Shown here piece after piece: positions 10,201 through 21,000 of a stretch of DNA of 64,000 nucleotides. This DNA comes from Pegoplata infirma (Eukaryota > Arthropoda > Insecta > Diptera > Anthomyiidae), in NCBI GenBank assembly GCA_963921195.1, contig OY992538.1:7712330-7776329 (forward strand). The letters are read 5' to 3'. A model generated the notes under the pieces. It was not told the DNA's origin, made no database searches, and saw only the letters and a program-made list of their open reading frames with translations. The position numbers and the translations under genes are program-made. Position 1 is the stretch's first letter. Every line of letters starts with the position of its first letter.

Positions 10201-13058
10201 CAGTTTCAGTAGATTTAACTTGGCGATACGCAAACTAAGAAGTTAATATTTTTCGACTTATTAACAAAAATGTTCTAAAATTTTGGTATTTTACTCAATA
10301 TAACGAAAAGTTGTGCATGTTTGGATACGTTCTTAGCACACGTAGATAGGTTTTCCAAAGACCTTTCATTTGGTATGCAACATGACTAGGTTTCTTTGCG
10401 TAATGTAGGAGATAAACGAAAAAAAACTGAAAAATGGCCTTGTTTTCCCCCCTCCTTTTTACCCCCTAAATATGAATTTGGGCCGCTAAAAAAAAATACG
10501 TGTCCCTTTATTTTTTCTGATCTACAAAATAAAACCAATTCCATAAAGATCCGCGGGTGACACTAGGGAGACTTCCCTTGTCAGTGGTATGGTGTAAACA
10601 TTGCTTTAATAGCATCGTAAGATGTGCTGTCAAAGGCTCCCAGTATATCAGCCTCCTCTAACGATGTGACAACATGATGGACCGCAGTTTCAGTAGATTT
10701 AACTTGGCGATACGCAAACTAATTCTTATGTATCGGTTTGCGAGTCAAAAAAGTTTCTCTAATAAAGGAGTCCTATAGTTTATACAGCGTCTTAAGAAAG
10801 GATGAGATAAGGCTAATTGATTCCAAATATTTAGCCAGATGTTTAGATTTCTTTCCTCTCCTAGGTATGAAAACCTCTCATGAAACGCTCTATGAAATAG
10901 ATTTTTTTCAAGTTTCTTGAACGTGAATTTCAAATGGTGATATCTCGAAAACCGATGGAGCGATTTCATGAATTTTTTTATATTCGTATGCAGCATGCCA
11001 AAATTAATACAAATGTTTTTTTTTTTCAAAAATCAAAAATTTTGGTGTGAATTTTCCAAAAAATCCAACATTTTGAACGAAGTGTGCCACGGGTTAAAAT
11101 GATCGGAGTTGGCAGAAATTAAGTATTAACCGGGTGCGACGGTTTTATTTAATCCGATTGACCTCAAATTTGTGCTACATAAATTTTAGGCCTAGAAGAA
11201 TAAAAATTTGACCTGACAAAAAAATGCCAGTCTAATGTGACACAAAAAATAACAATTTAATTTGAAGATATTTCTTTTACAAATTTCCTTTAGGGCAGCT
11301 AAAGATGGTTTATTGGATGTTTTGAAGGAGGCCACACGTAAAGATGCTAATTCTAAGGATGATGACTCTATGACACCCGTATTGTGGGCGGCTTTTGAAG
11401 GTCACCTGGAGGCACTACGTTTACTGTGTGGTAGAGGGTGAGTAGTTTCACATGCAATTAAAGAAAAAAAGAATAATTCCAGAATCTGAGCTTTTTCTTC
11501 TTAAGGCGTTGCACTTCTTTTCAGCTTTAATATTTTTAAGGCAACAGAAGTGCTAGCTGTTGTTTTTCTCTCTATCTCAAATTTAATTCTTCCTAATTTT
11601 TCAGTGGCGATCCTGATAAATGTGATCAGTTTGGTAATACCGCCCTACATTTGTCATCTGCCAAAGGTCATTTGCGTTGCGTAGACTTTTTAGTAAAGTT
11701 TGGAGTCAACATCTATGCATTGGATATTGATAAGCACAGTGCCAAAGATTTGGCCGCTATTAACAATCGTGATGAAATTTTGCGGTATTTAGATGCTGCT
11801 ACGGCTAATTTTGAGGCTACCGAGAGGTGAAAATACTTGTCAAATAACCTTAAGATGATTATAATTAATTTCTGTTTAAATTTATAGAAAAAAAGCTAGA
11901 GCTATGAAAGAAATCGCGGAAAAAAATTGTGAGAAACGTATTAAAGAGTACATGAAACGCCAACAAAAACAAGATCAAGATTTTAAAGAGATTAAATCAT
12001 CACACATTTCACCGCCTAATGGTAAATCGGGAAAAATGTTGTCTACACTTAAACAGAAAATATGGTCCAGTCAGGGTAACTTACATAAAGTGTCCAAAGA
12101 AGGATCTCCTGGTCCAACAAATGGAGGTGCTGTCAAATTTAGTGAATTGGTGCAATCTGGTTCAGGAAGCTGTGGTGGTTCGATAGCCAGTCGCCAGGGA
12201 AACACTGTATCGAAGATGAAGGGTTGTAGTATTGATACAGGTTTTAAAATTGGAGAAATTGAACCGGATGGTAGACGTACTATAACTTCATTAAGTGGTG
12301 TGCAAAGAGATTCTGAAGTCCTATATGTCGGCACGTTTAGTTCCAATGAGGACAATGGTAAACGAGGCAAGATAAGTGGTTTATTTGAGGTTGATGAATC
12401 AAACAACTCTGATACAGATCATACTAATGGCAAGTCCGGTTATGGTACATTATCAAGATCTTTTTCACAACCCGATATTTTGGCTGACAATGAGTCAAGT
12501 GATCATTTGAGGGCAGAAATGACTCTGCAAAGACCAACTGGTTTATTTGATCGCCCTATGTTGGGTAGCATTGCATTCCGTAGATCTGTAACGGCTGCCT
12601 TAAGTCAACTAAATAACGATGCCTATACCATGGATCAAGACACAACTCAACCATCAACCAGAACCAATTCTATTAGTTCAAAGTCACGTTCAGGCAAACA
12701 ACGTTCATTTTTAAATTTAACCGATTCGGACTCTGATGGTGCTGAGGCGTACAGTGATGATGATGATCAAGATGTAGCTGGAGGACCAATACAACGTTTT
12801 CTTACCGTTTGGGGTTTAGAGGAATATTTATCCATGTAAAAAAAATTATATAAGTAATGCAAATTATCTTATTAATATTATTTTTTTTTTAGTTTTCAAA
12901 AACAGCAAATCGATTTGGATACTTTATTACTGTTAACGGAAGCTGATTTAAAATCACTAGGACTACCTTTGGGTCCCTTCCGCAAGTTAAGTTTTGCTAT
13001 ACAAGAAAGAAAAAATGCTTTGGCTAATCCTGGTACAATGAAGGATTCGCATTTGTAG
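7240..13058 (+). CDS. Sans: Sans / USH1G-like ankyrin-SAM scaffold protein, complete, 5 exons
   Basis: Spliced CDS: exons 7240-7262, 11294-11437, 11605-11826, 11888-12835 and 12893-13058. They sum to 1503 nt, which is 500 codons plus TAG, and every junction is GT..AG in frame. The N-terminus ([18 protein letters not shown]) is the family hallmark start of USH1G/ANKS4B. Ankyrin repeats cover about residues 1-120 ([24 protein letters not shown]). A Lys/Arg-rich helix follows (about 130-160), then a Ser/Thr-rich unordered stretch with an acidic run near residue 430, then a SAM domain (about 440-488: [11 protein letters not shown], split by the last intron, to [11 protein letters not shown]). The chain ends in DSHL, a class I PDZ-ligand-like tail. 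Family role: an actin- and myosin-associated scaffold, which in Drosophila acts with Myosin VIIa in actin protrusions and mechanosensory cells. The 23-nt first coding exon and the 4031-bp intron 1, filled with transposon debris, are notable. The gene converges with the ABC transporter downstream. The symbol is given by homology. Confidence 0.93.
9801..10121. mobile_element. Palindromic insertion inside the LINE
   Basis: Two arms of about 150 bp are inverted copies. They begin AGCTATGTTTGCACCATACC and end GGTATGGTGTAAACATAGCT, with ATGCCTAAAATTATGCTA and TTTTTTGTCGCTTTT shared. It interrupts the LINE between RT motifs A and C. Confidence 0.7.
10094..10722. repeat. 145-bp direct duplication of LINE sequence
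   Basis: Segments 10094-10238 and 10578-10722 differ at one base that I could find (CATAGC against CATTGC). They flank the partial foldback F3. Confidence 0.8.
10239..10581. mobile_element. Foldback F3, right half only
   Basis: It matches the second half of the F1/F2 family (TATTTTTCGACTTATTAAC to GGGAGACTTCCCTTGT). It is flanked by two 145-bp near-identical direct repeats of LINE sequence. Confidence 0.7.
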
Positions 13059-13348
13059 TTTAAGTTATGTTAAGTTTAAGTATTATGGATATTTTATGGA
13101 TACCCATTTTTTGAAAATTAAGCTAAAAACATAAATGGAAAAAACGCACAAATTTTTCCATTTACAAAGTCGAAATTTACAATACACAATTTTATGGCGT
13201 TATGTAAATCGGGAAAAACAGAAAATCTTCATTTTATGTGGAGTTGATTTAACTCAAATCAATAACCTAAATGTCATTTGAAAGTATATACTCGTATGTT
13301 CAATAGAATATTCTCAATCCTCTTTATAAACCTGCGGGCTTATTCTCG

Positions 13349-13571
13349 GAGTTGAGAGGGATTGAAATTCTACTGGAACGTGCGATTTTGAAATTTTTCT
13401 AAAAGTATGCTTTGATTTATACAAGCTTTTTTATATCTTGTTCATGTTTTTATGTTTCAGGATTGTAACAAAAACATGTACAAAGCTTATATTTATTAAA
13501 GCATAATTTTAGGCATACAGAAAAATTAAAAAATCGCACGCTCGAGTAAAATTTCGATCGATTTCGACTCC
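13349..13571. repeat. Foldback between Sans and Mdr copy 1
   Basis: Imperfect inverted arms pair GAACGTGCGATTTT and GGAGTTGAGAGGGATTGAAAT on the left with AAATCGCACGCTC and AAATTTCGATCGATTTCGACTCC on the right. The rest of 13059-14340, between the two stop codons, is AT-rich, shows no gene, and must hold both 3' UTRs. Confidence 0.6.
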
Positions 13572-14340
13572 TATAATTAAAACCCTAGACTTAAAGCGAT
13601 CATAGAATTGATAAATGAAGTTTTCGATAATAATAATGTAATTCTATTTTTATAGTATGTGTCAAGAACAACAAGAATTTGTTTTTGAAATTTGCAAAAC
13701 ATTTCCAAAATCTTGAGTTACGGGTAAAAAACCGGTTCTCGTAACTTTCGCAATGATAGGATAGTAATTTTGTAAAATATTAACCGATTTTGAATTTCTC
13801 AGCGGATTTAGAAAGAACTAACAAGAGAAGAATCGTAGCTCTTATTAACCGATTTGCCTGAAATTTAAAATATTTTGAAATCAGACAATTTTAAGGTTGG
13901 TGTGTCTCGGCTTATCGGCCATATCAGTGTTTAAAAATGTCGTTGTCCCCTTATGAAACTATGTTGACCTTCGGGAAAATTTTAATAACTCCCGAACTAA
14001 CAGGAATATCACCTAGAGGAAAAATACGTGTCGACTTAAATTTACTAGAGGTCATTTCATATTCATATGGATATCGTAGGTCTATGTCTTAACATACATA
14101 AATTCCCCCAAAAATTTACACATTTTCGTGAAAAAAAAATATTTAACGCAGCCGAATTTTTACAAGGTACTGTACTAACTCCAGAACTGGTTCTAGGAGA
14201 TCCTGTTCTTAGGAGAACCTGTTGCTTTTGAAACAATCTCAAACAAAAATTGTCATTTCCTTAAATGGTTTTTGGTGATTGGAAAATTTTCTTAGATATT
14301 TAACTATTACAACGAGTTTATTTATCTTATATTTCTAAGT

Positions 14341-15090
14341 TTATGCAACTTGTTGCATCATATACAAATCATAATACTTTCCTTTCTTGGACATTAATTC
14401 ATCATGACTACCCTTTTCTGTAATAACACCTTTCTTTAAGACACAAATCATATCGGCATCACGCACAGTTGTCAAACGATGGGCAATAGTAACACAAGTA
14501 CGGCCACTGCGAGCAGCATCTAATGCTTCTTGTACCACCTTTTCACTTTCCATATCCAAAGCAGAGGTTGCCTCATCCAGTATAAGAATCTTGGGATTTC
14601 TAATCATAGCTCTGGCTATAGCAATACGTTGTTTCTGACCACCCGACAATTGAGTACCCTTACTGCCCAGAGAAGTTGCATAGCCCTGAGGCAAAGATGT
14701 AATAAAGTTATGAATATTTGATTTTTTGGCAGCTTCTATTATCTCAGCCATGGAAATATCATTACGGAAATTATTGCCGTAGGCTATATTTTCTGCTATG
14801 GTACGATCGAAGAGTACCGGTTCTTGTGATACTAGACCCATATTAGAGCGTAGCGTATCGAATGAGAATTCTGTAGTGGGCGTTTGACTTAAATTAACTG
14901 AACCCTTGATAGGATCATAATAACGTAAGAGCAATTGAACACAAGTAGATTTTCCAGAACCAGATGGACCCACAAGAGCTACAGTTGTTCCAGGTTTAAT
15001 TTCCAAATTAAAATTTTCTAAAACGGATATGCCTTTTCTCGTGGGATATTCAAATCCAAGATTTTCGTATGCAATAATACCATCGGCTTT
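14341..15090 (-). CDS. Copy 1 exon 10: NBD2 and stop
   Basis: The final exon is 750 nt, the same length in all three genes. On the plus strand, Walker A is at 14944-14970, LSGGQ at 14635-14649, Walker B at 14572-14589 and the H-loop His at 14479-14481. The protein ends YMMQQVA. The acceptor CAG lies at 15091-15093. An AATAAA (plus-strand TTTATT, 14317-14322) lies 19 nt past the stop and is a likely poly(A) signal. Confidence 0.93.
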   Translation of the reverse strand, partial: KADGIIAYENLGFEYPTRKGISVLENFNLEIKPGTTVALVGPSGSGKSTCVQLLLRYYDPIKGSVNLSQTPTTEFSFDTLRSNMGLVSQEPVLFDRTIAENIAYGNNFRNDISMAEIIEAAKKSNIHNFITSLPQGYATSLGSKGTQLSGGQKQRIAIARAMIRNPKILILDEATSALDMESEKVVQEALDAARSGRTCVTIAHRLTTVRDADMICVLKKGVITEKGSHDELMSKKGKYYDLYMMQQVA

Positions 15091-18000
15091 CTGAAATAAA
15101 AATATACAATTAAATTTTAAGGATTCTGTAAAAATAATTCAAATGAAAATGACCCCTACTGTATAATAATTCCAATTCAGTCATCCTAATTTAGCTAATA
15201 CGTTTCATTTTTAAGATATTCACGTTTAAAAATGCATCTATTTGGTGGCGCATCAACAAAAAATTCTTATTTTCAATCGCAAATACCTCGAAAACGGAAC
15301 GAGTTAGGAACTTTTGAATTGTATATTCGGAAGTCTGTTAGGATCAGTCAGTTGTTTTTAGTGTTTATAAAAAACCGACATTTTGGAAAACCGGTTTCTC
15401 GGTTAACCGAAATTCAGCTTTTTCGGTTAACCGGTTTTCTCGGTTAAACCGGAATAAAAAAACCGGTTAACCGGTTTTTTTTTTTCTTTAACTGACAAAC
15501 CCAAAAAATACTTTAAAATTGCTAATTTTTATTAAATAAAAAATCGAATGTAACTGAAGTTAACATATTTGTTTCTTTCAGCAAAGTTAGCAACTGTTAT
15601 CCTTTAAAAATAGCGGTATTTAAATACGGTGCTTTATTTTCCTATATTCACCGGAGCTTTATTTTAATTTTTATTGGTTTTATTTAAAAAACAAATACAT
15701 ACATCAATTCGTTATAAATTGTAGTCCGTATTTTATATTAATGTTCTTTTATTGACATTTTCTCCATTAATAAGAATTTAAGTACCTGGTTAACAGTCAC
15801 TTATTAAGTTTTCAATAAACCTGTCAAAAAAAACGCTTATAACGGGGATAATTCAAATATTTACCAGATTAAAATTCCTATTTGGAAAATTGTTTCTTGA
15901 AGATAAAAAGTATTTTTATCCTTTCTCACGGATTTTCAAGGTCTTTTTAATGAAATTTTGAAAATATCGTAAAAAAAGTGCAAACCCTTAATATTTGCAA
16001 AATATTCCGTTTGAATGAATTAAAAAAACCGGTTAACCGACAGAAAAAACCGGTTTTCGGTGCATCGAAATTTTGGGAAAAAATCGGTTTTTCGGTTAAC
16101 CGGTTTATAAACACTAGTTGTTTTGCAATATAATTTTAATGTTATACAGAGTTGTATTACACCGTCCGACAAAAATAAAAAGTCGTTAAACACGAACTGG
16201 ACAGTATACGTTTGAAACTAGAGACTAAATGTAGTAGAACTGCATTTACAGTTTTTCTTTCCTGTTTTAAAAGGACTTCAAAGTTTAAGAGGACTAAATT
16301 TTACTATTAAATTTTTTTATATAATTAAATTTTTTTTAATATTTGTACTCGTGCTAGGCAAATGAAAGAGGAGGATCTCCCCTAATTTCCCTATTTTATT
16401 ATTTTTATATCTCAGGAAAAAGGAGGTAAGTTACGTCCTTCCAAAAATGTATCCTTCAAAATCATTCAAAATTTTCAACAAAATATTTGAAAAAGTTTTC
16501 AAATGACTTTATTCACATCCTCTTATCCTGAGAAGGGGAGACCCTTCTCTTTCATTTGCCATCACCAGTGTCATCCTAGGACAAGTACAAATATTTCAAA
16601 ATAATTTTACAAAATGTATCCTTTAAAACTTTGAAGTCCCTTTAAAAGGAAAAAGGATCTTGAAATTAAAAACTGTAAATGCAGTTTTACTTCATTTGAT
16701 CTCTACTTTCAGACGTATATTATCCGGTTCATGTTTAATATTGGCTGTCGGACGGTGTTATCGTTTTAAAATATCGTTGTTAAAAAATACTTACATCTGC
16801 TATATTAAGAGGTTTATATTGGGAACTATTCATGGTTGGAACACGTTCGAAAAGTTTCATTAAACGTCCAGCTGAAATTATCGCTTCATTAACATTTGGT
16901 GCATATGCCAAAGCCTGACCTAACATCCATGAACCAAATATTAAAGCTTCAGAGACCCTAAAAAAATAAATTCAAAAATGTTGCCTGATTTTTTAAAACT
17001 GCCCTACTTACTTAATAATATCCTCAAATCGCACTCTACCATCTGCTACTAATGTACCACCATAATACAATGACAATCCATATGCCATATATGGTGCTGA
17101 CTGACCTAGACCAAATACAATTCCTCTAAATCTTAATTTTTGTGCACAAGCGTTTTCCACCAAATCTATTTGGGCGTCATAACGCTCCAGAACACTTTTC
17201 TCATGGCCCAAACTAGCTACAGTACGTATATTAGCTATAGCTTCTACAGCCACTTGGGAAGCATTTTCAATGGCTTCTTTTTCGGCAGCAGCACTAGATT
17301 CCATTACTTTGGTCTCCAAATATATGCACAGACACACAAATGGTATCGTGGTCAAGGTAACCAAGGTTAACTTCCATGAATATGTTAATGCCAATATCAC
17401 TCCCACTGTTAGAGTAGAAAAAGCTTGGACTATAACACCAATACGTGCCCCAGTAGCCTATTATAAATAATAAAGAAATTGTGATATGAAAAATTCAATT
17501 TATTTTAAGCGTTACTGACCCCTTGTACATTTGAGCAATCGCCAGATAATCTGGCACACAACGCTCCAACTGAATTGTCTTTATCATCAAAGTAAGCCAC
17601 TTCTTGTTTCATTAAAGTTCCGAATGCAATTTTTCTAAGACGCGCAGTCATTTTGGCACCAGCAGCAGCAAAGGAATAATTTTGTAATAATGTTCCTAAT
17701 CCGGTAGTTACAGCAATTATTAGGAAATTATATGATAATGTTGCAGCCTCGGATCGCACGAAATCATCGTCTTCATCAGCTAATACCTGAAAACATCTAA
17801 AGACACATAAATAACACTGGCCGACATTTGTAAAATTTTTAGATGCGTCGGAGATCTGACCACTTCTTTCAATTAACCATTCGATGCTGATTCCAAATCT
17901 GGTTTCTAAATTTTTCCACCGCTTCAGGTTTTTGAGAAAATTGGGCAAAGCTACCAAAAATCTTGTTTTTATGAGTTTTTTTTATGATCATAGGCTGGTT

Positions 18001-21000
18001 TAGTTCGTAAATGGGGAAAATCGGACCAGGGGGAAAACTTTACCCTCGAAGAACTAAACTAAAAGGGATTCCTGTTAGGCCCCCAAGAAAATAAACTGGG
18101 TTAAATTTCGAAGTCTTGTGAAAGCACAGCCGCCTCCAAAAATGGAGAAACCGGTCAGCATGCAAGATTTGGAGAAATCTGTTAGTTTAGTGACGAACTC
18201 TCTTATTGAAGACTATTTAAAATCCTGTCCAGCCTCCGATCCATCAACCGTGGTGGACGCCGGAACTCAAGCTTCTCAAAAAAGAAAGCAATAAACTCTT
18301 CAATAAGGCAATGAAAGATAATACGACGGAAGACTGGGAGATTATCGTTTCAGCTTAAATGCTTTGAAGAGGGAAACCAGAAACGCGAAAGGAGACCTTT
18401 TCTATCTTCTGTGGAGCATTGGAGGAAACTACGGAGGCTGCTATGCCCCGTAAATTTTTTCTATTGATCCCGAATAATGTTTATAAGTCCAATGGATCTT
18501 TTGCAGAAAGCAGTCAAGAAACCATTGAACTTTTGATGTATACCTATTTTCGGGTTGCAGGGACGAGGTCAATAGGAAAACTCACTTGGGTACACTTTCA
18601 CTAAATGCAATTCAGATTAATGAACTTATCAGAACAATGGTTGATGAACGCAAGATAATGGGGACGGTCAGTTCCTTTGAGCCCTACAAATTGGCTGGGC
18701 CAGATAGGACATTTTCGGCACTCTTGCAGGAGTCCCTCGCGATAATAATGCCATGGCTGCTGCTGATTCAAACGCAAATGATCTGTCATTATTATTAAAA
18801 ATTATTGGAAATACTGGTTGATGTTTATGTGAGAAGTACATCAGACAACTTCAGCGATGTTCAACATGCCTATCTGAACAACAATGCCGAAATATTATAA
18901 ATCCGAATTTCTCTATGGACGGGCAGGGAAATTAACCCGAAGATATGAGCTACTCAAAGCTTTCTTGGAAAAGGAAAATAAATCATATCTCTGCAACCTA
19001 CAAAAGACTGCGCGAAAAACTCTGTTATAACAGAGAATGCAATCCTAATGTTTACGGACGGATCAAAGTTGAAGATGGGTTCGAGAGTATACTCTAAATG
19101 CCTCGCAATTGGGGATTCATTGAGATTCTGGAAAAGTATAATGTTTTCCAGGCTGATGATTATCACAGGGACCTACCCCCTTGCGCCATTAACATTTTCG
19201 TGAATTGTCTTGCAGCTCGGAAGGCCTAAGAATCAAACACTGTTAAAACGAAAATCGTTGAAACTGAAACTGAATCCATTCGTCGATTCAGTGAGCCACA
19301 CAGTAAAGCTAATCTGGATCCCTGGACATAGTGGGGTCGCTGGGAACGAATTGGATGTGGAATGTGCAAGGAAAGACTCTGAGTCGGTGGGGGACGGGGT
19401 TAACTTGACATCTCAGTTTCTATAGTGGAATTGATGAGCGAAATTGATATGATATCAGCGAATAGAAGCAAGGTTAGGTTGATATCACGTGAACCCTGTG
19501 GCCACGGCCGGATTCTAAGAGGACAAACAGTCTTTATACTTTTGGAAAACGGAAGGTTAGCCTTTTAATGGGAGAAGTGTCAGGACACTGTATAATCGAC
19601 CAAATGTCAGTGCGTATGGAATTTTTGACAGGCACTATTGTAGAAGTTGTGGGGAAATGGAGGAAGAGGAGTCAAGCACTTGCTGTGTAAATGGGGCAAC
19701 GATTTTTCTATGACCTGGATTCCCTAAACGGTGTCTCATTGACGTCTCCAGCAGAATATCTTAGGGAATCGTAGTGGCTTATGAAGTAGACATGTGTATC
19801 AGCGGGGGAGTAGGGGAAATAACAATTAAAGAAATCACTTCTGGCTTTCGAATGAATTCGGCAATTGGCGCACGCCCATCCAACCTAACCTAAATCCAAC
19901 GAAGGAAAAGGGGTCCCTAACTAATTTTTTACATGTTGGAGGTTATAAAAGATTTGACACAACCGAATTTAACACTCTGACTTGTTGAGGTTTTATTTTT
20001 TTTTTAAAAATTGAGAATTGAATTGAAAATTGAGGCCAAAGTTCACGAAAATCTTGTCTTTCTGCATTGTTGTTGTTTGTAAAAATTAGGTATGCGCATG
20101 AGATCTGACCTACGTTTGTCGAAAATACGTTTTTTTTTGACAACTTTCACCTCAATTCTCTAAAAAACCTGAAGTAATGAACAAATTTGGAAATTAGATT
20201 TGGAATCAGCATCGAAAGGTTTATTGAAAATGAGTTTACCGATCTAAGACAATTCGGTATAAATAGGTATGTACTTACACCAAAGAAACTACCAAACATA
20301 ACAGCCCATACAGGATGTGAAGCACCATGCAACATAGCGGCTAAACTACCCAATAGAATCAAACGCCACTCAGGAGCATTTAATTTCATTATTTGGCGGA
20401 ACGAGATATTGTATTTTTCATCTGCATCTTCATTTGATTTTTTGTCCCTGCCGTTTTCTAAATTATTTTGAAAAATATTTTTAATATAATTTTAAAAAAT
20501 ATCCAATTTGTATGCTTACTCTTCTTAACTCGTACTACCGTTTTACCAACTGCATTTCCAGTTTCCTCCAACTCTTCTTTCACCTCATTAACAACATTAT
20601 TAACTATATAGTCTTCATCATTAGTCTCACCGTCATAATTAATATCCAAAGTTTGTTGTATTTGTTGATTGTCGTAAGATTCAGTACGTTTTGATATTTG
20701 AACAAGCTGATGGTATAAATCACCCTTGGCCATTAATTCACTATGAGTTCCCTGTTCAGTCAATACTCCATCTTTAATAAATAAAATAATATCGGCATTT
20801 GTTATGGTTGATAGACGATGTGATACAACTAGTGTCGTTCTGCCTTTACTGGCCATCTCTAAAGCATCTTGTACAAGTTTTTCAGAAGTAGGATCTAGGG
20901 CAGAAGTGGCTTCATCCAATAGTAAAATCTTAGGATCTCTTACAATAGCTCTAGCTATAGCAATACGTTGTTTCTGACCACCCGACATTTGGGATCCTCT

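Larger units (their letters stand above)
8450..10740 (-). pseudogene. Dead non-LTR retrotransposon (I/Jockey/R1-like RT and RNase H) in Sans intron 1
   Basis: Read on the minus strand, RT motifs occur in order. Motif A ([13 protein letters not shown]) is in the repeated segment near 10094-10238. Motif C is GYAVDLVIL at about 9620-9643, where the second catalytic-type Asp of YADD has become Val (codon 9632-9634). These are followed by [14 protein letters not shown] and [13 protein letters not shown] (9289-9549), WWPKVEQSS and RLACICITG (9021-9257), and a ruined RNase H with FQAELCAI near 8840-8870. Many stops and frameshifts are present. No 5' endonuclease was recognised. It is antisense to Sans. 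Confidence 0.75.

Noticed and set aside
12071..12406. Minus-strand 111-codon frame
   Set aside because: It is a shadow of Sans exon 4.
11904..12839. Treating the 311-codon frame as a whole gene
   Set aside because: It is exon 4 of Sans. It starts upstream at the 11888 acceptor, and its apparent stop lies in the following intron.
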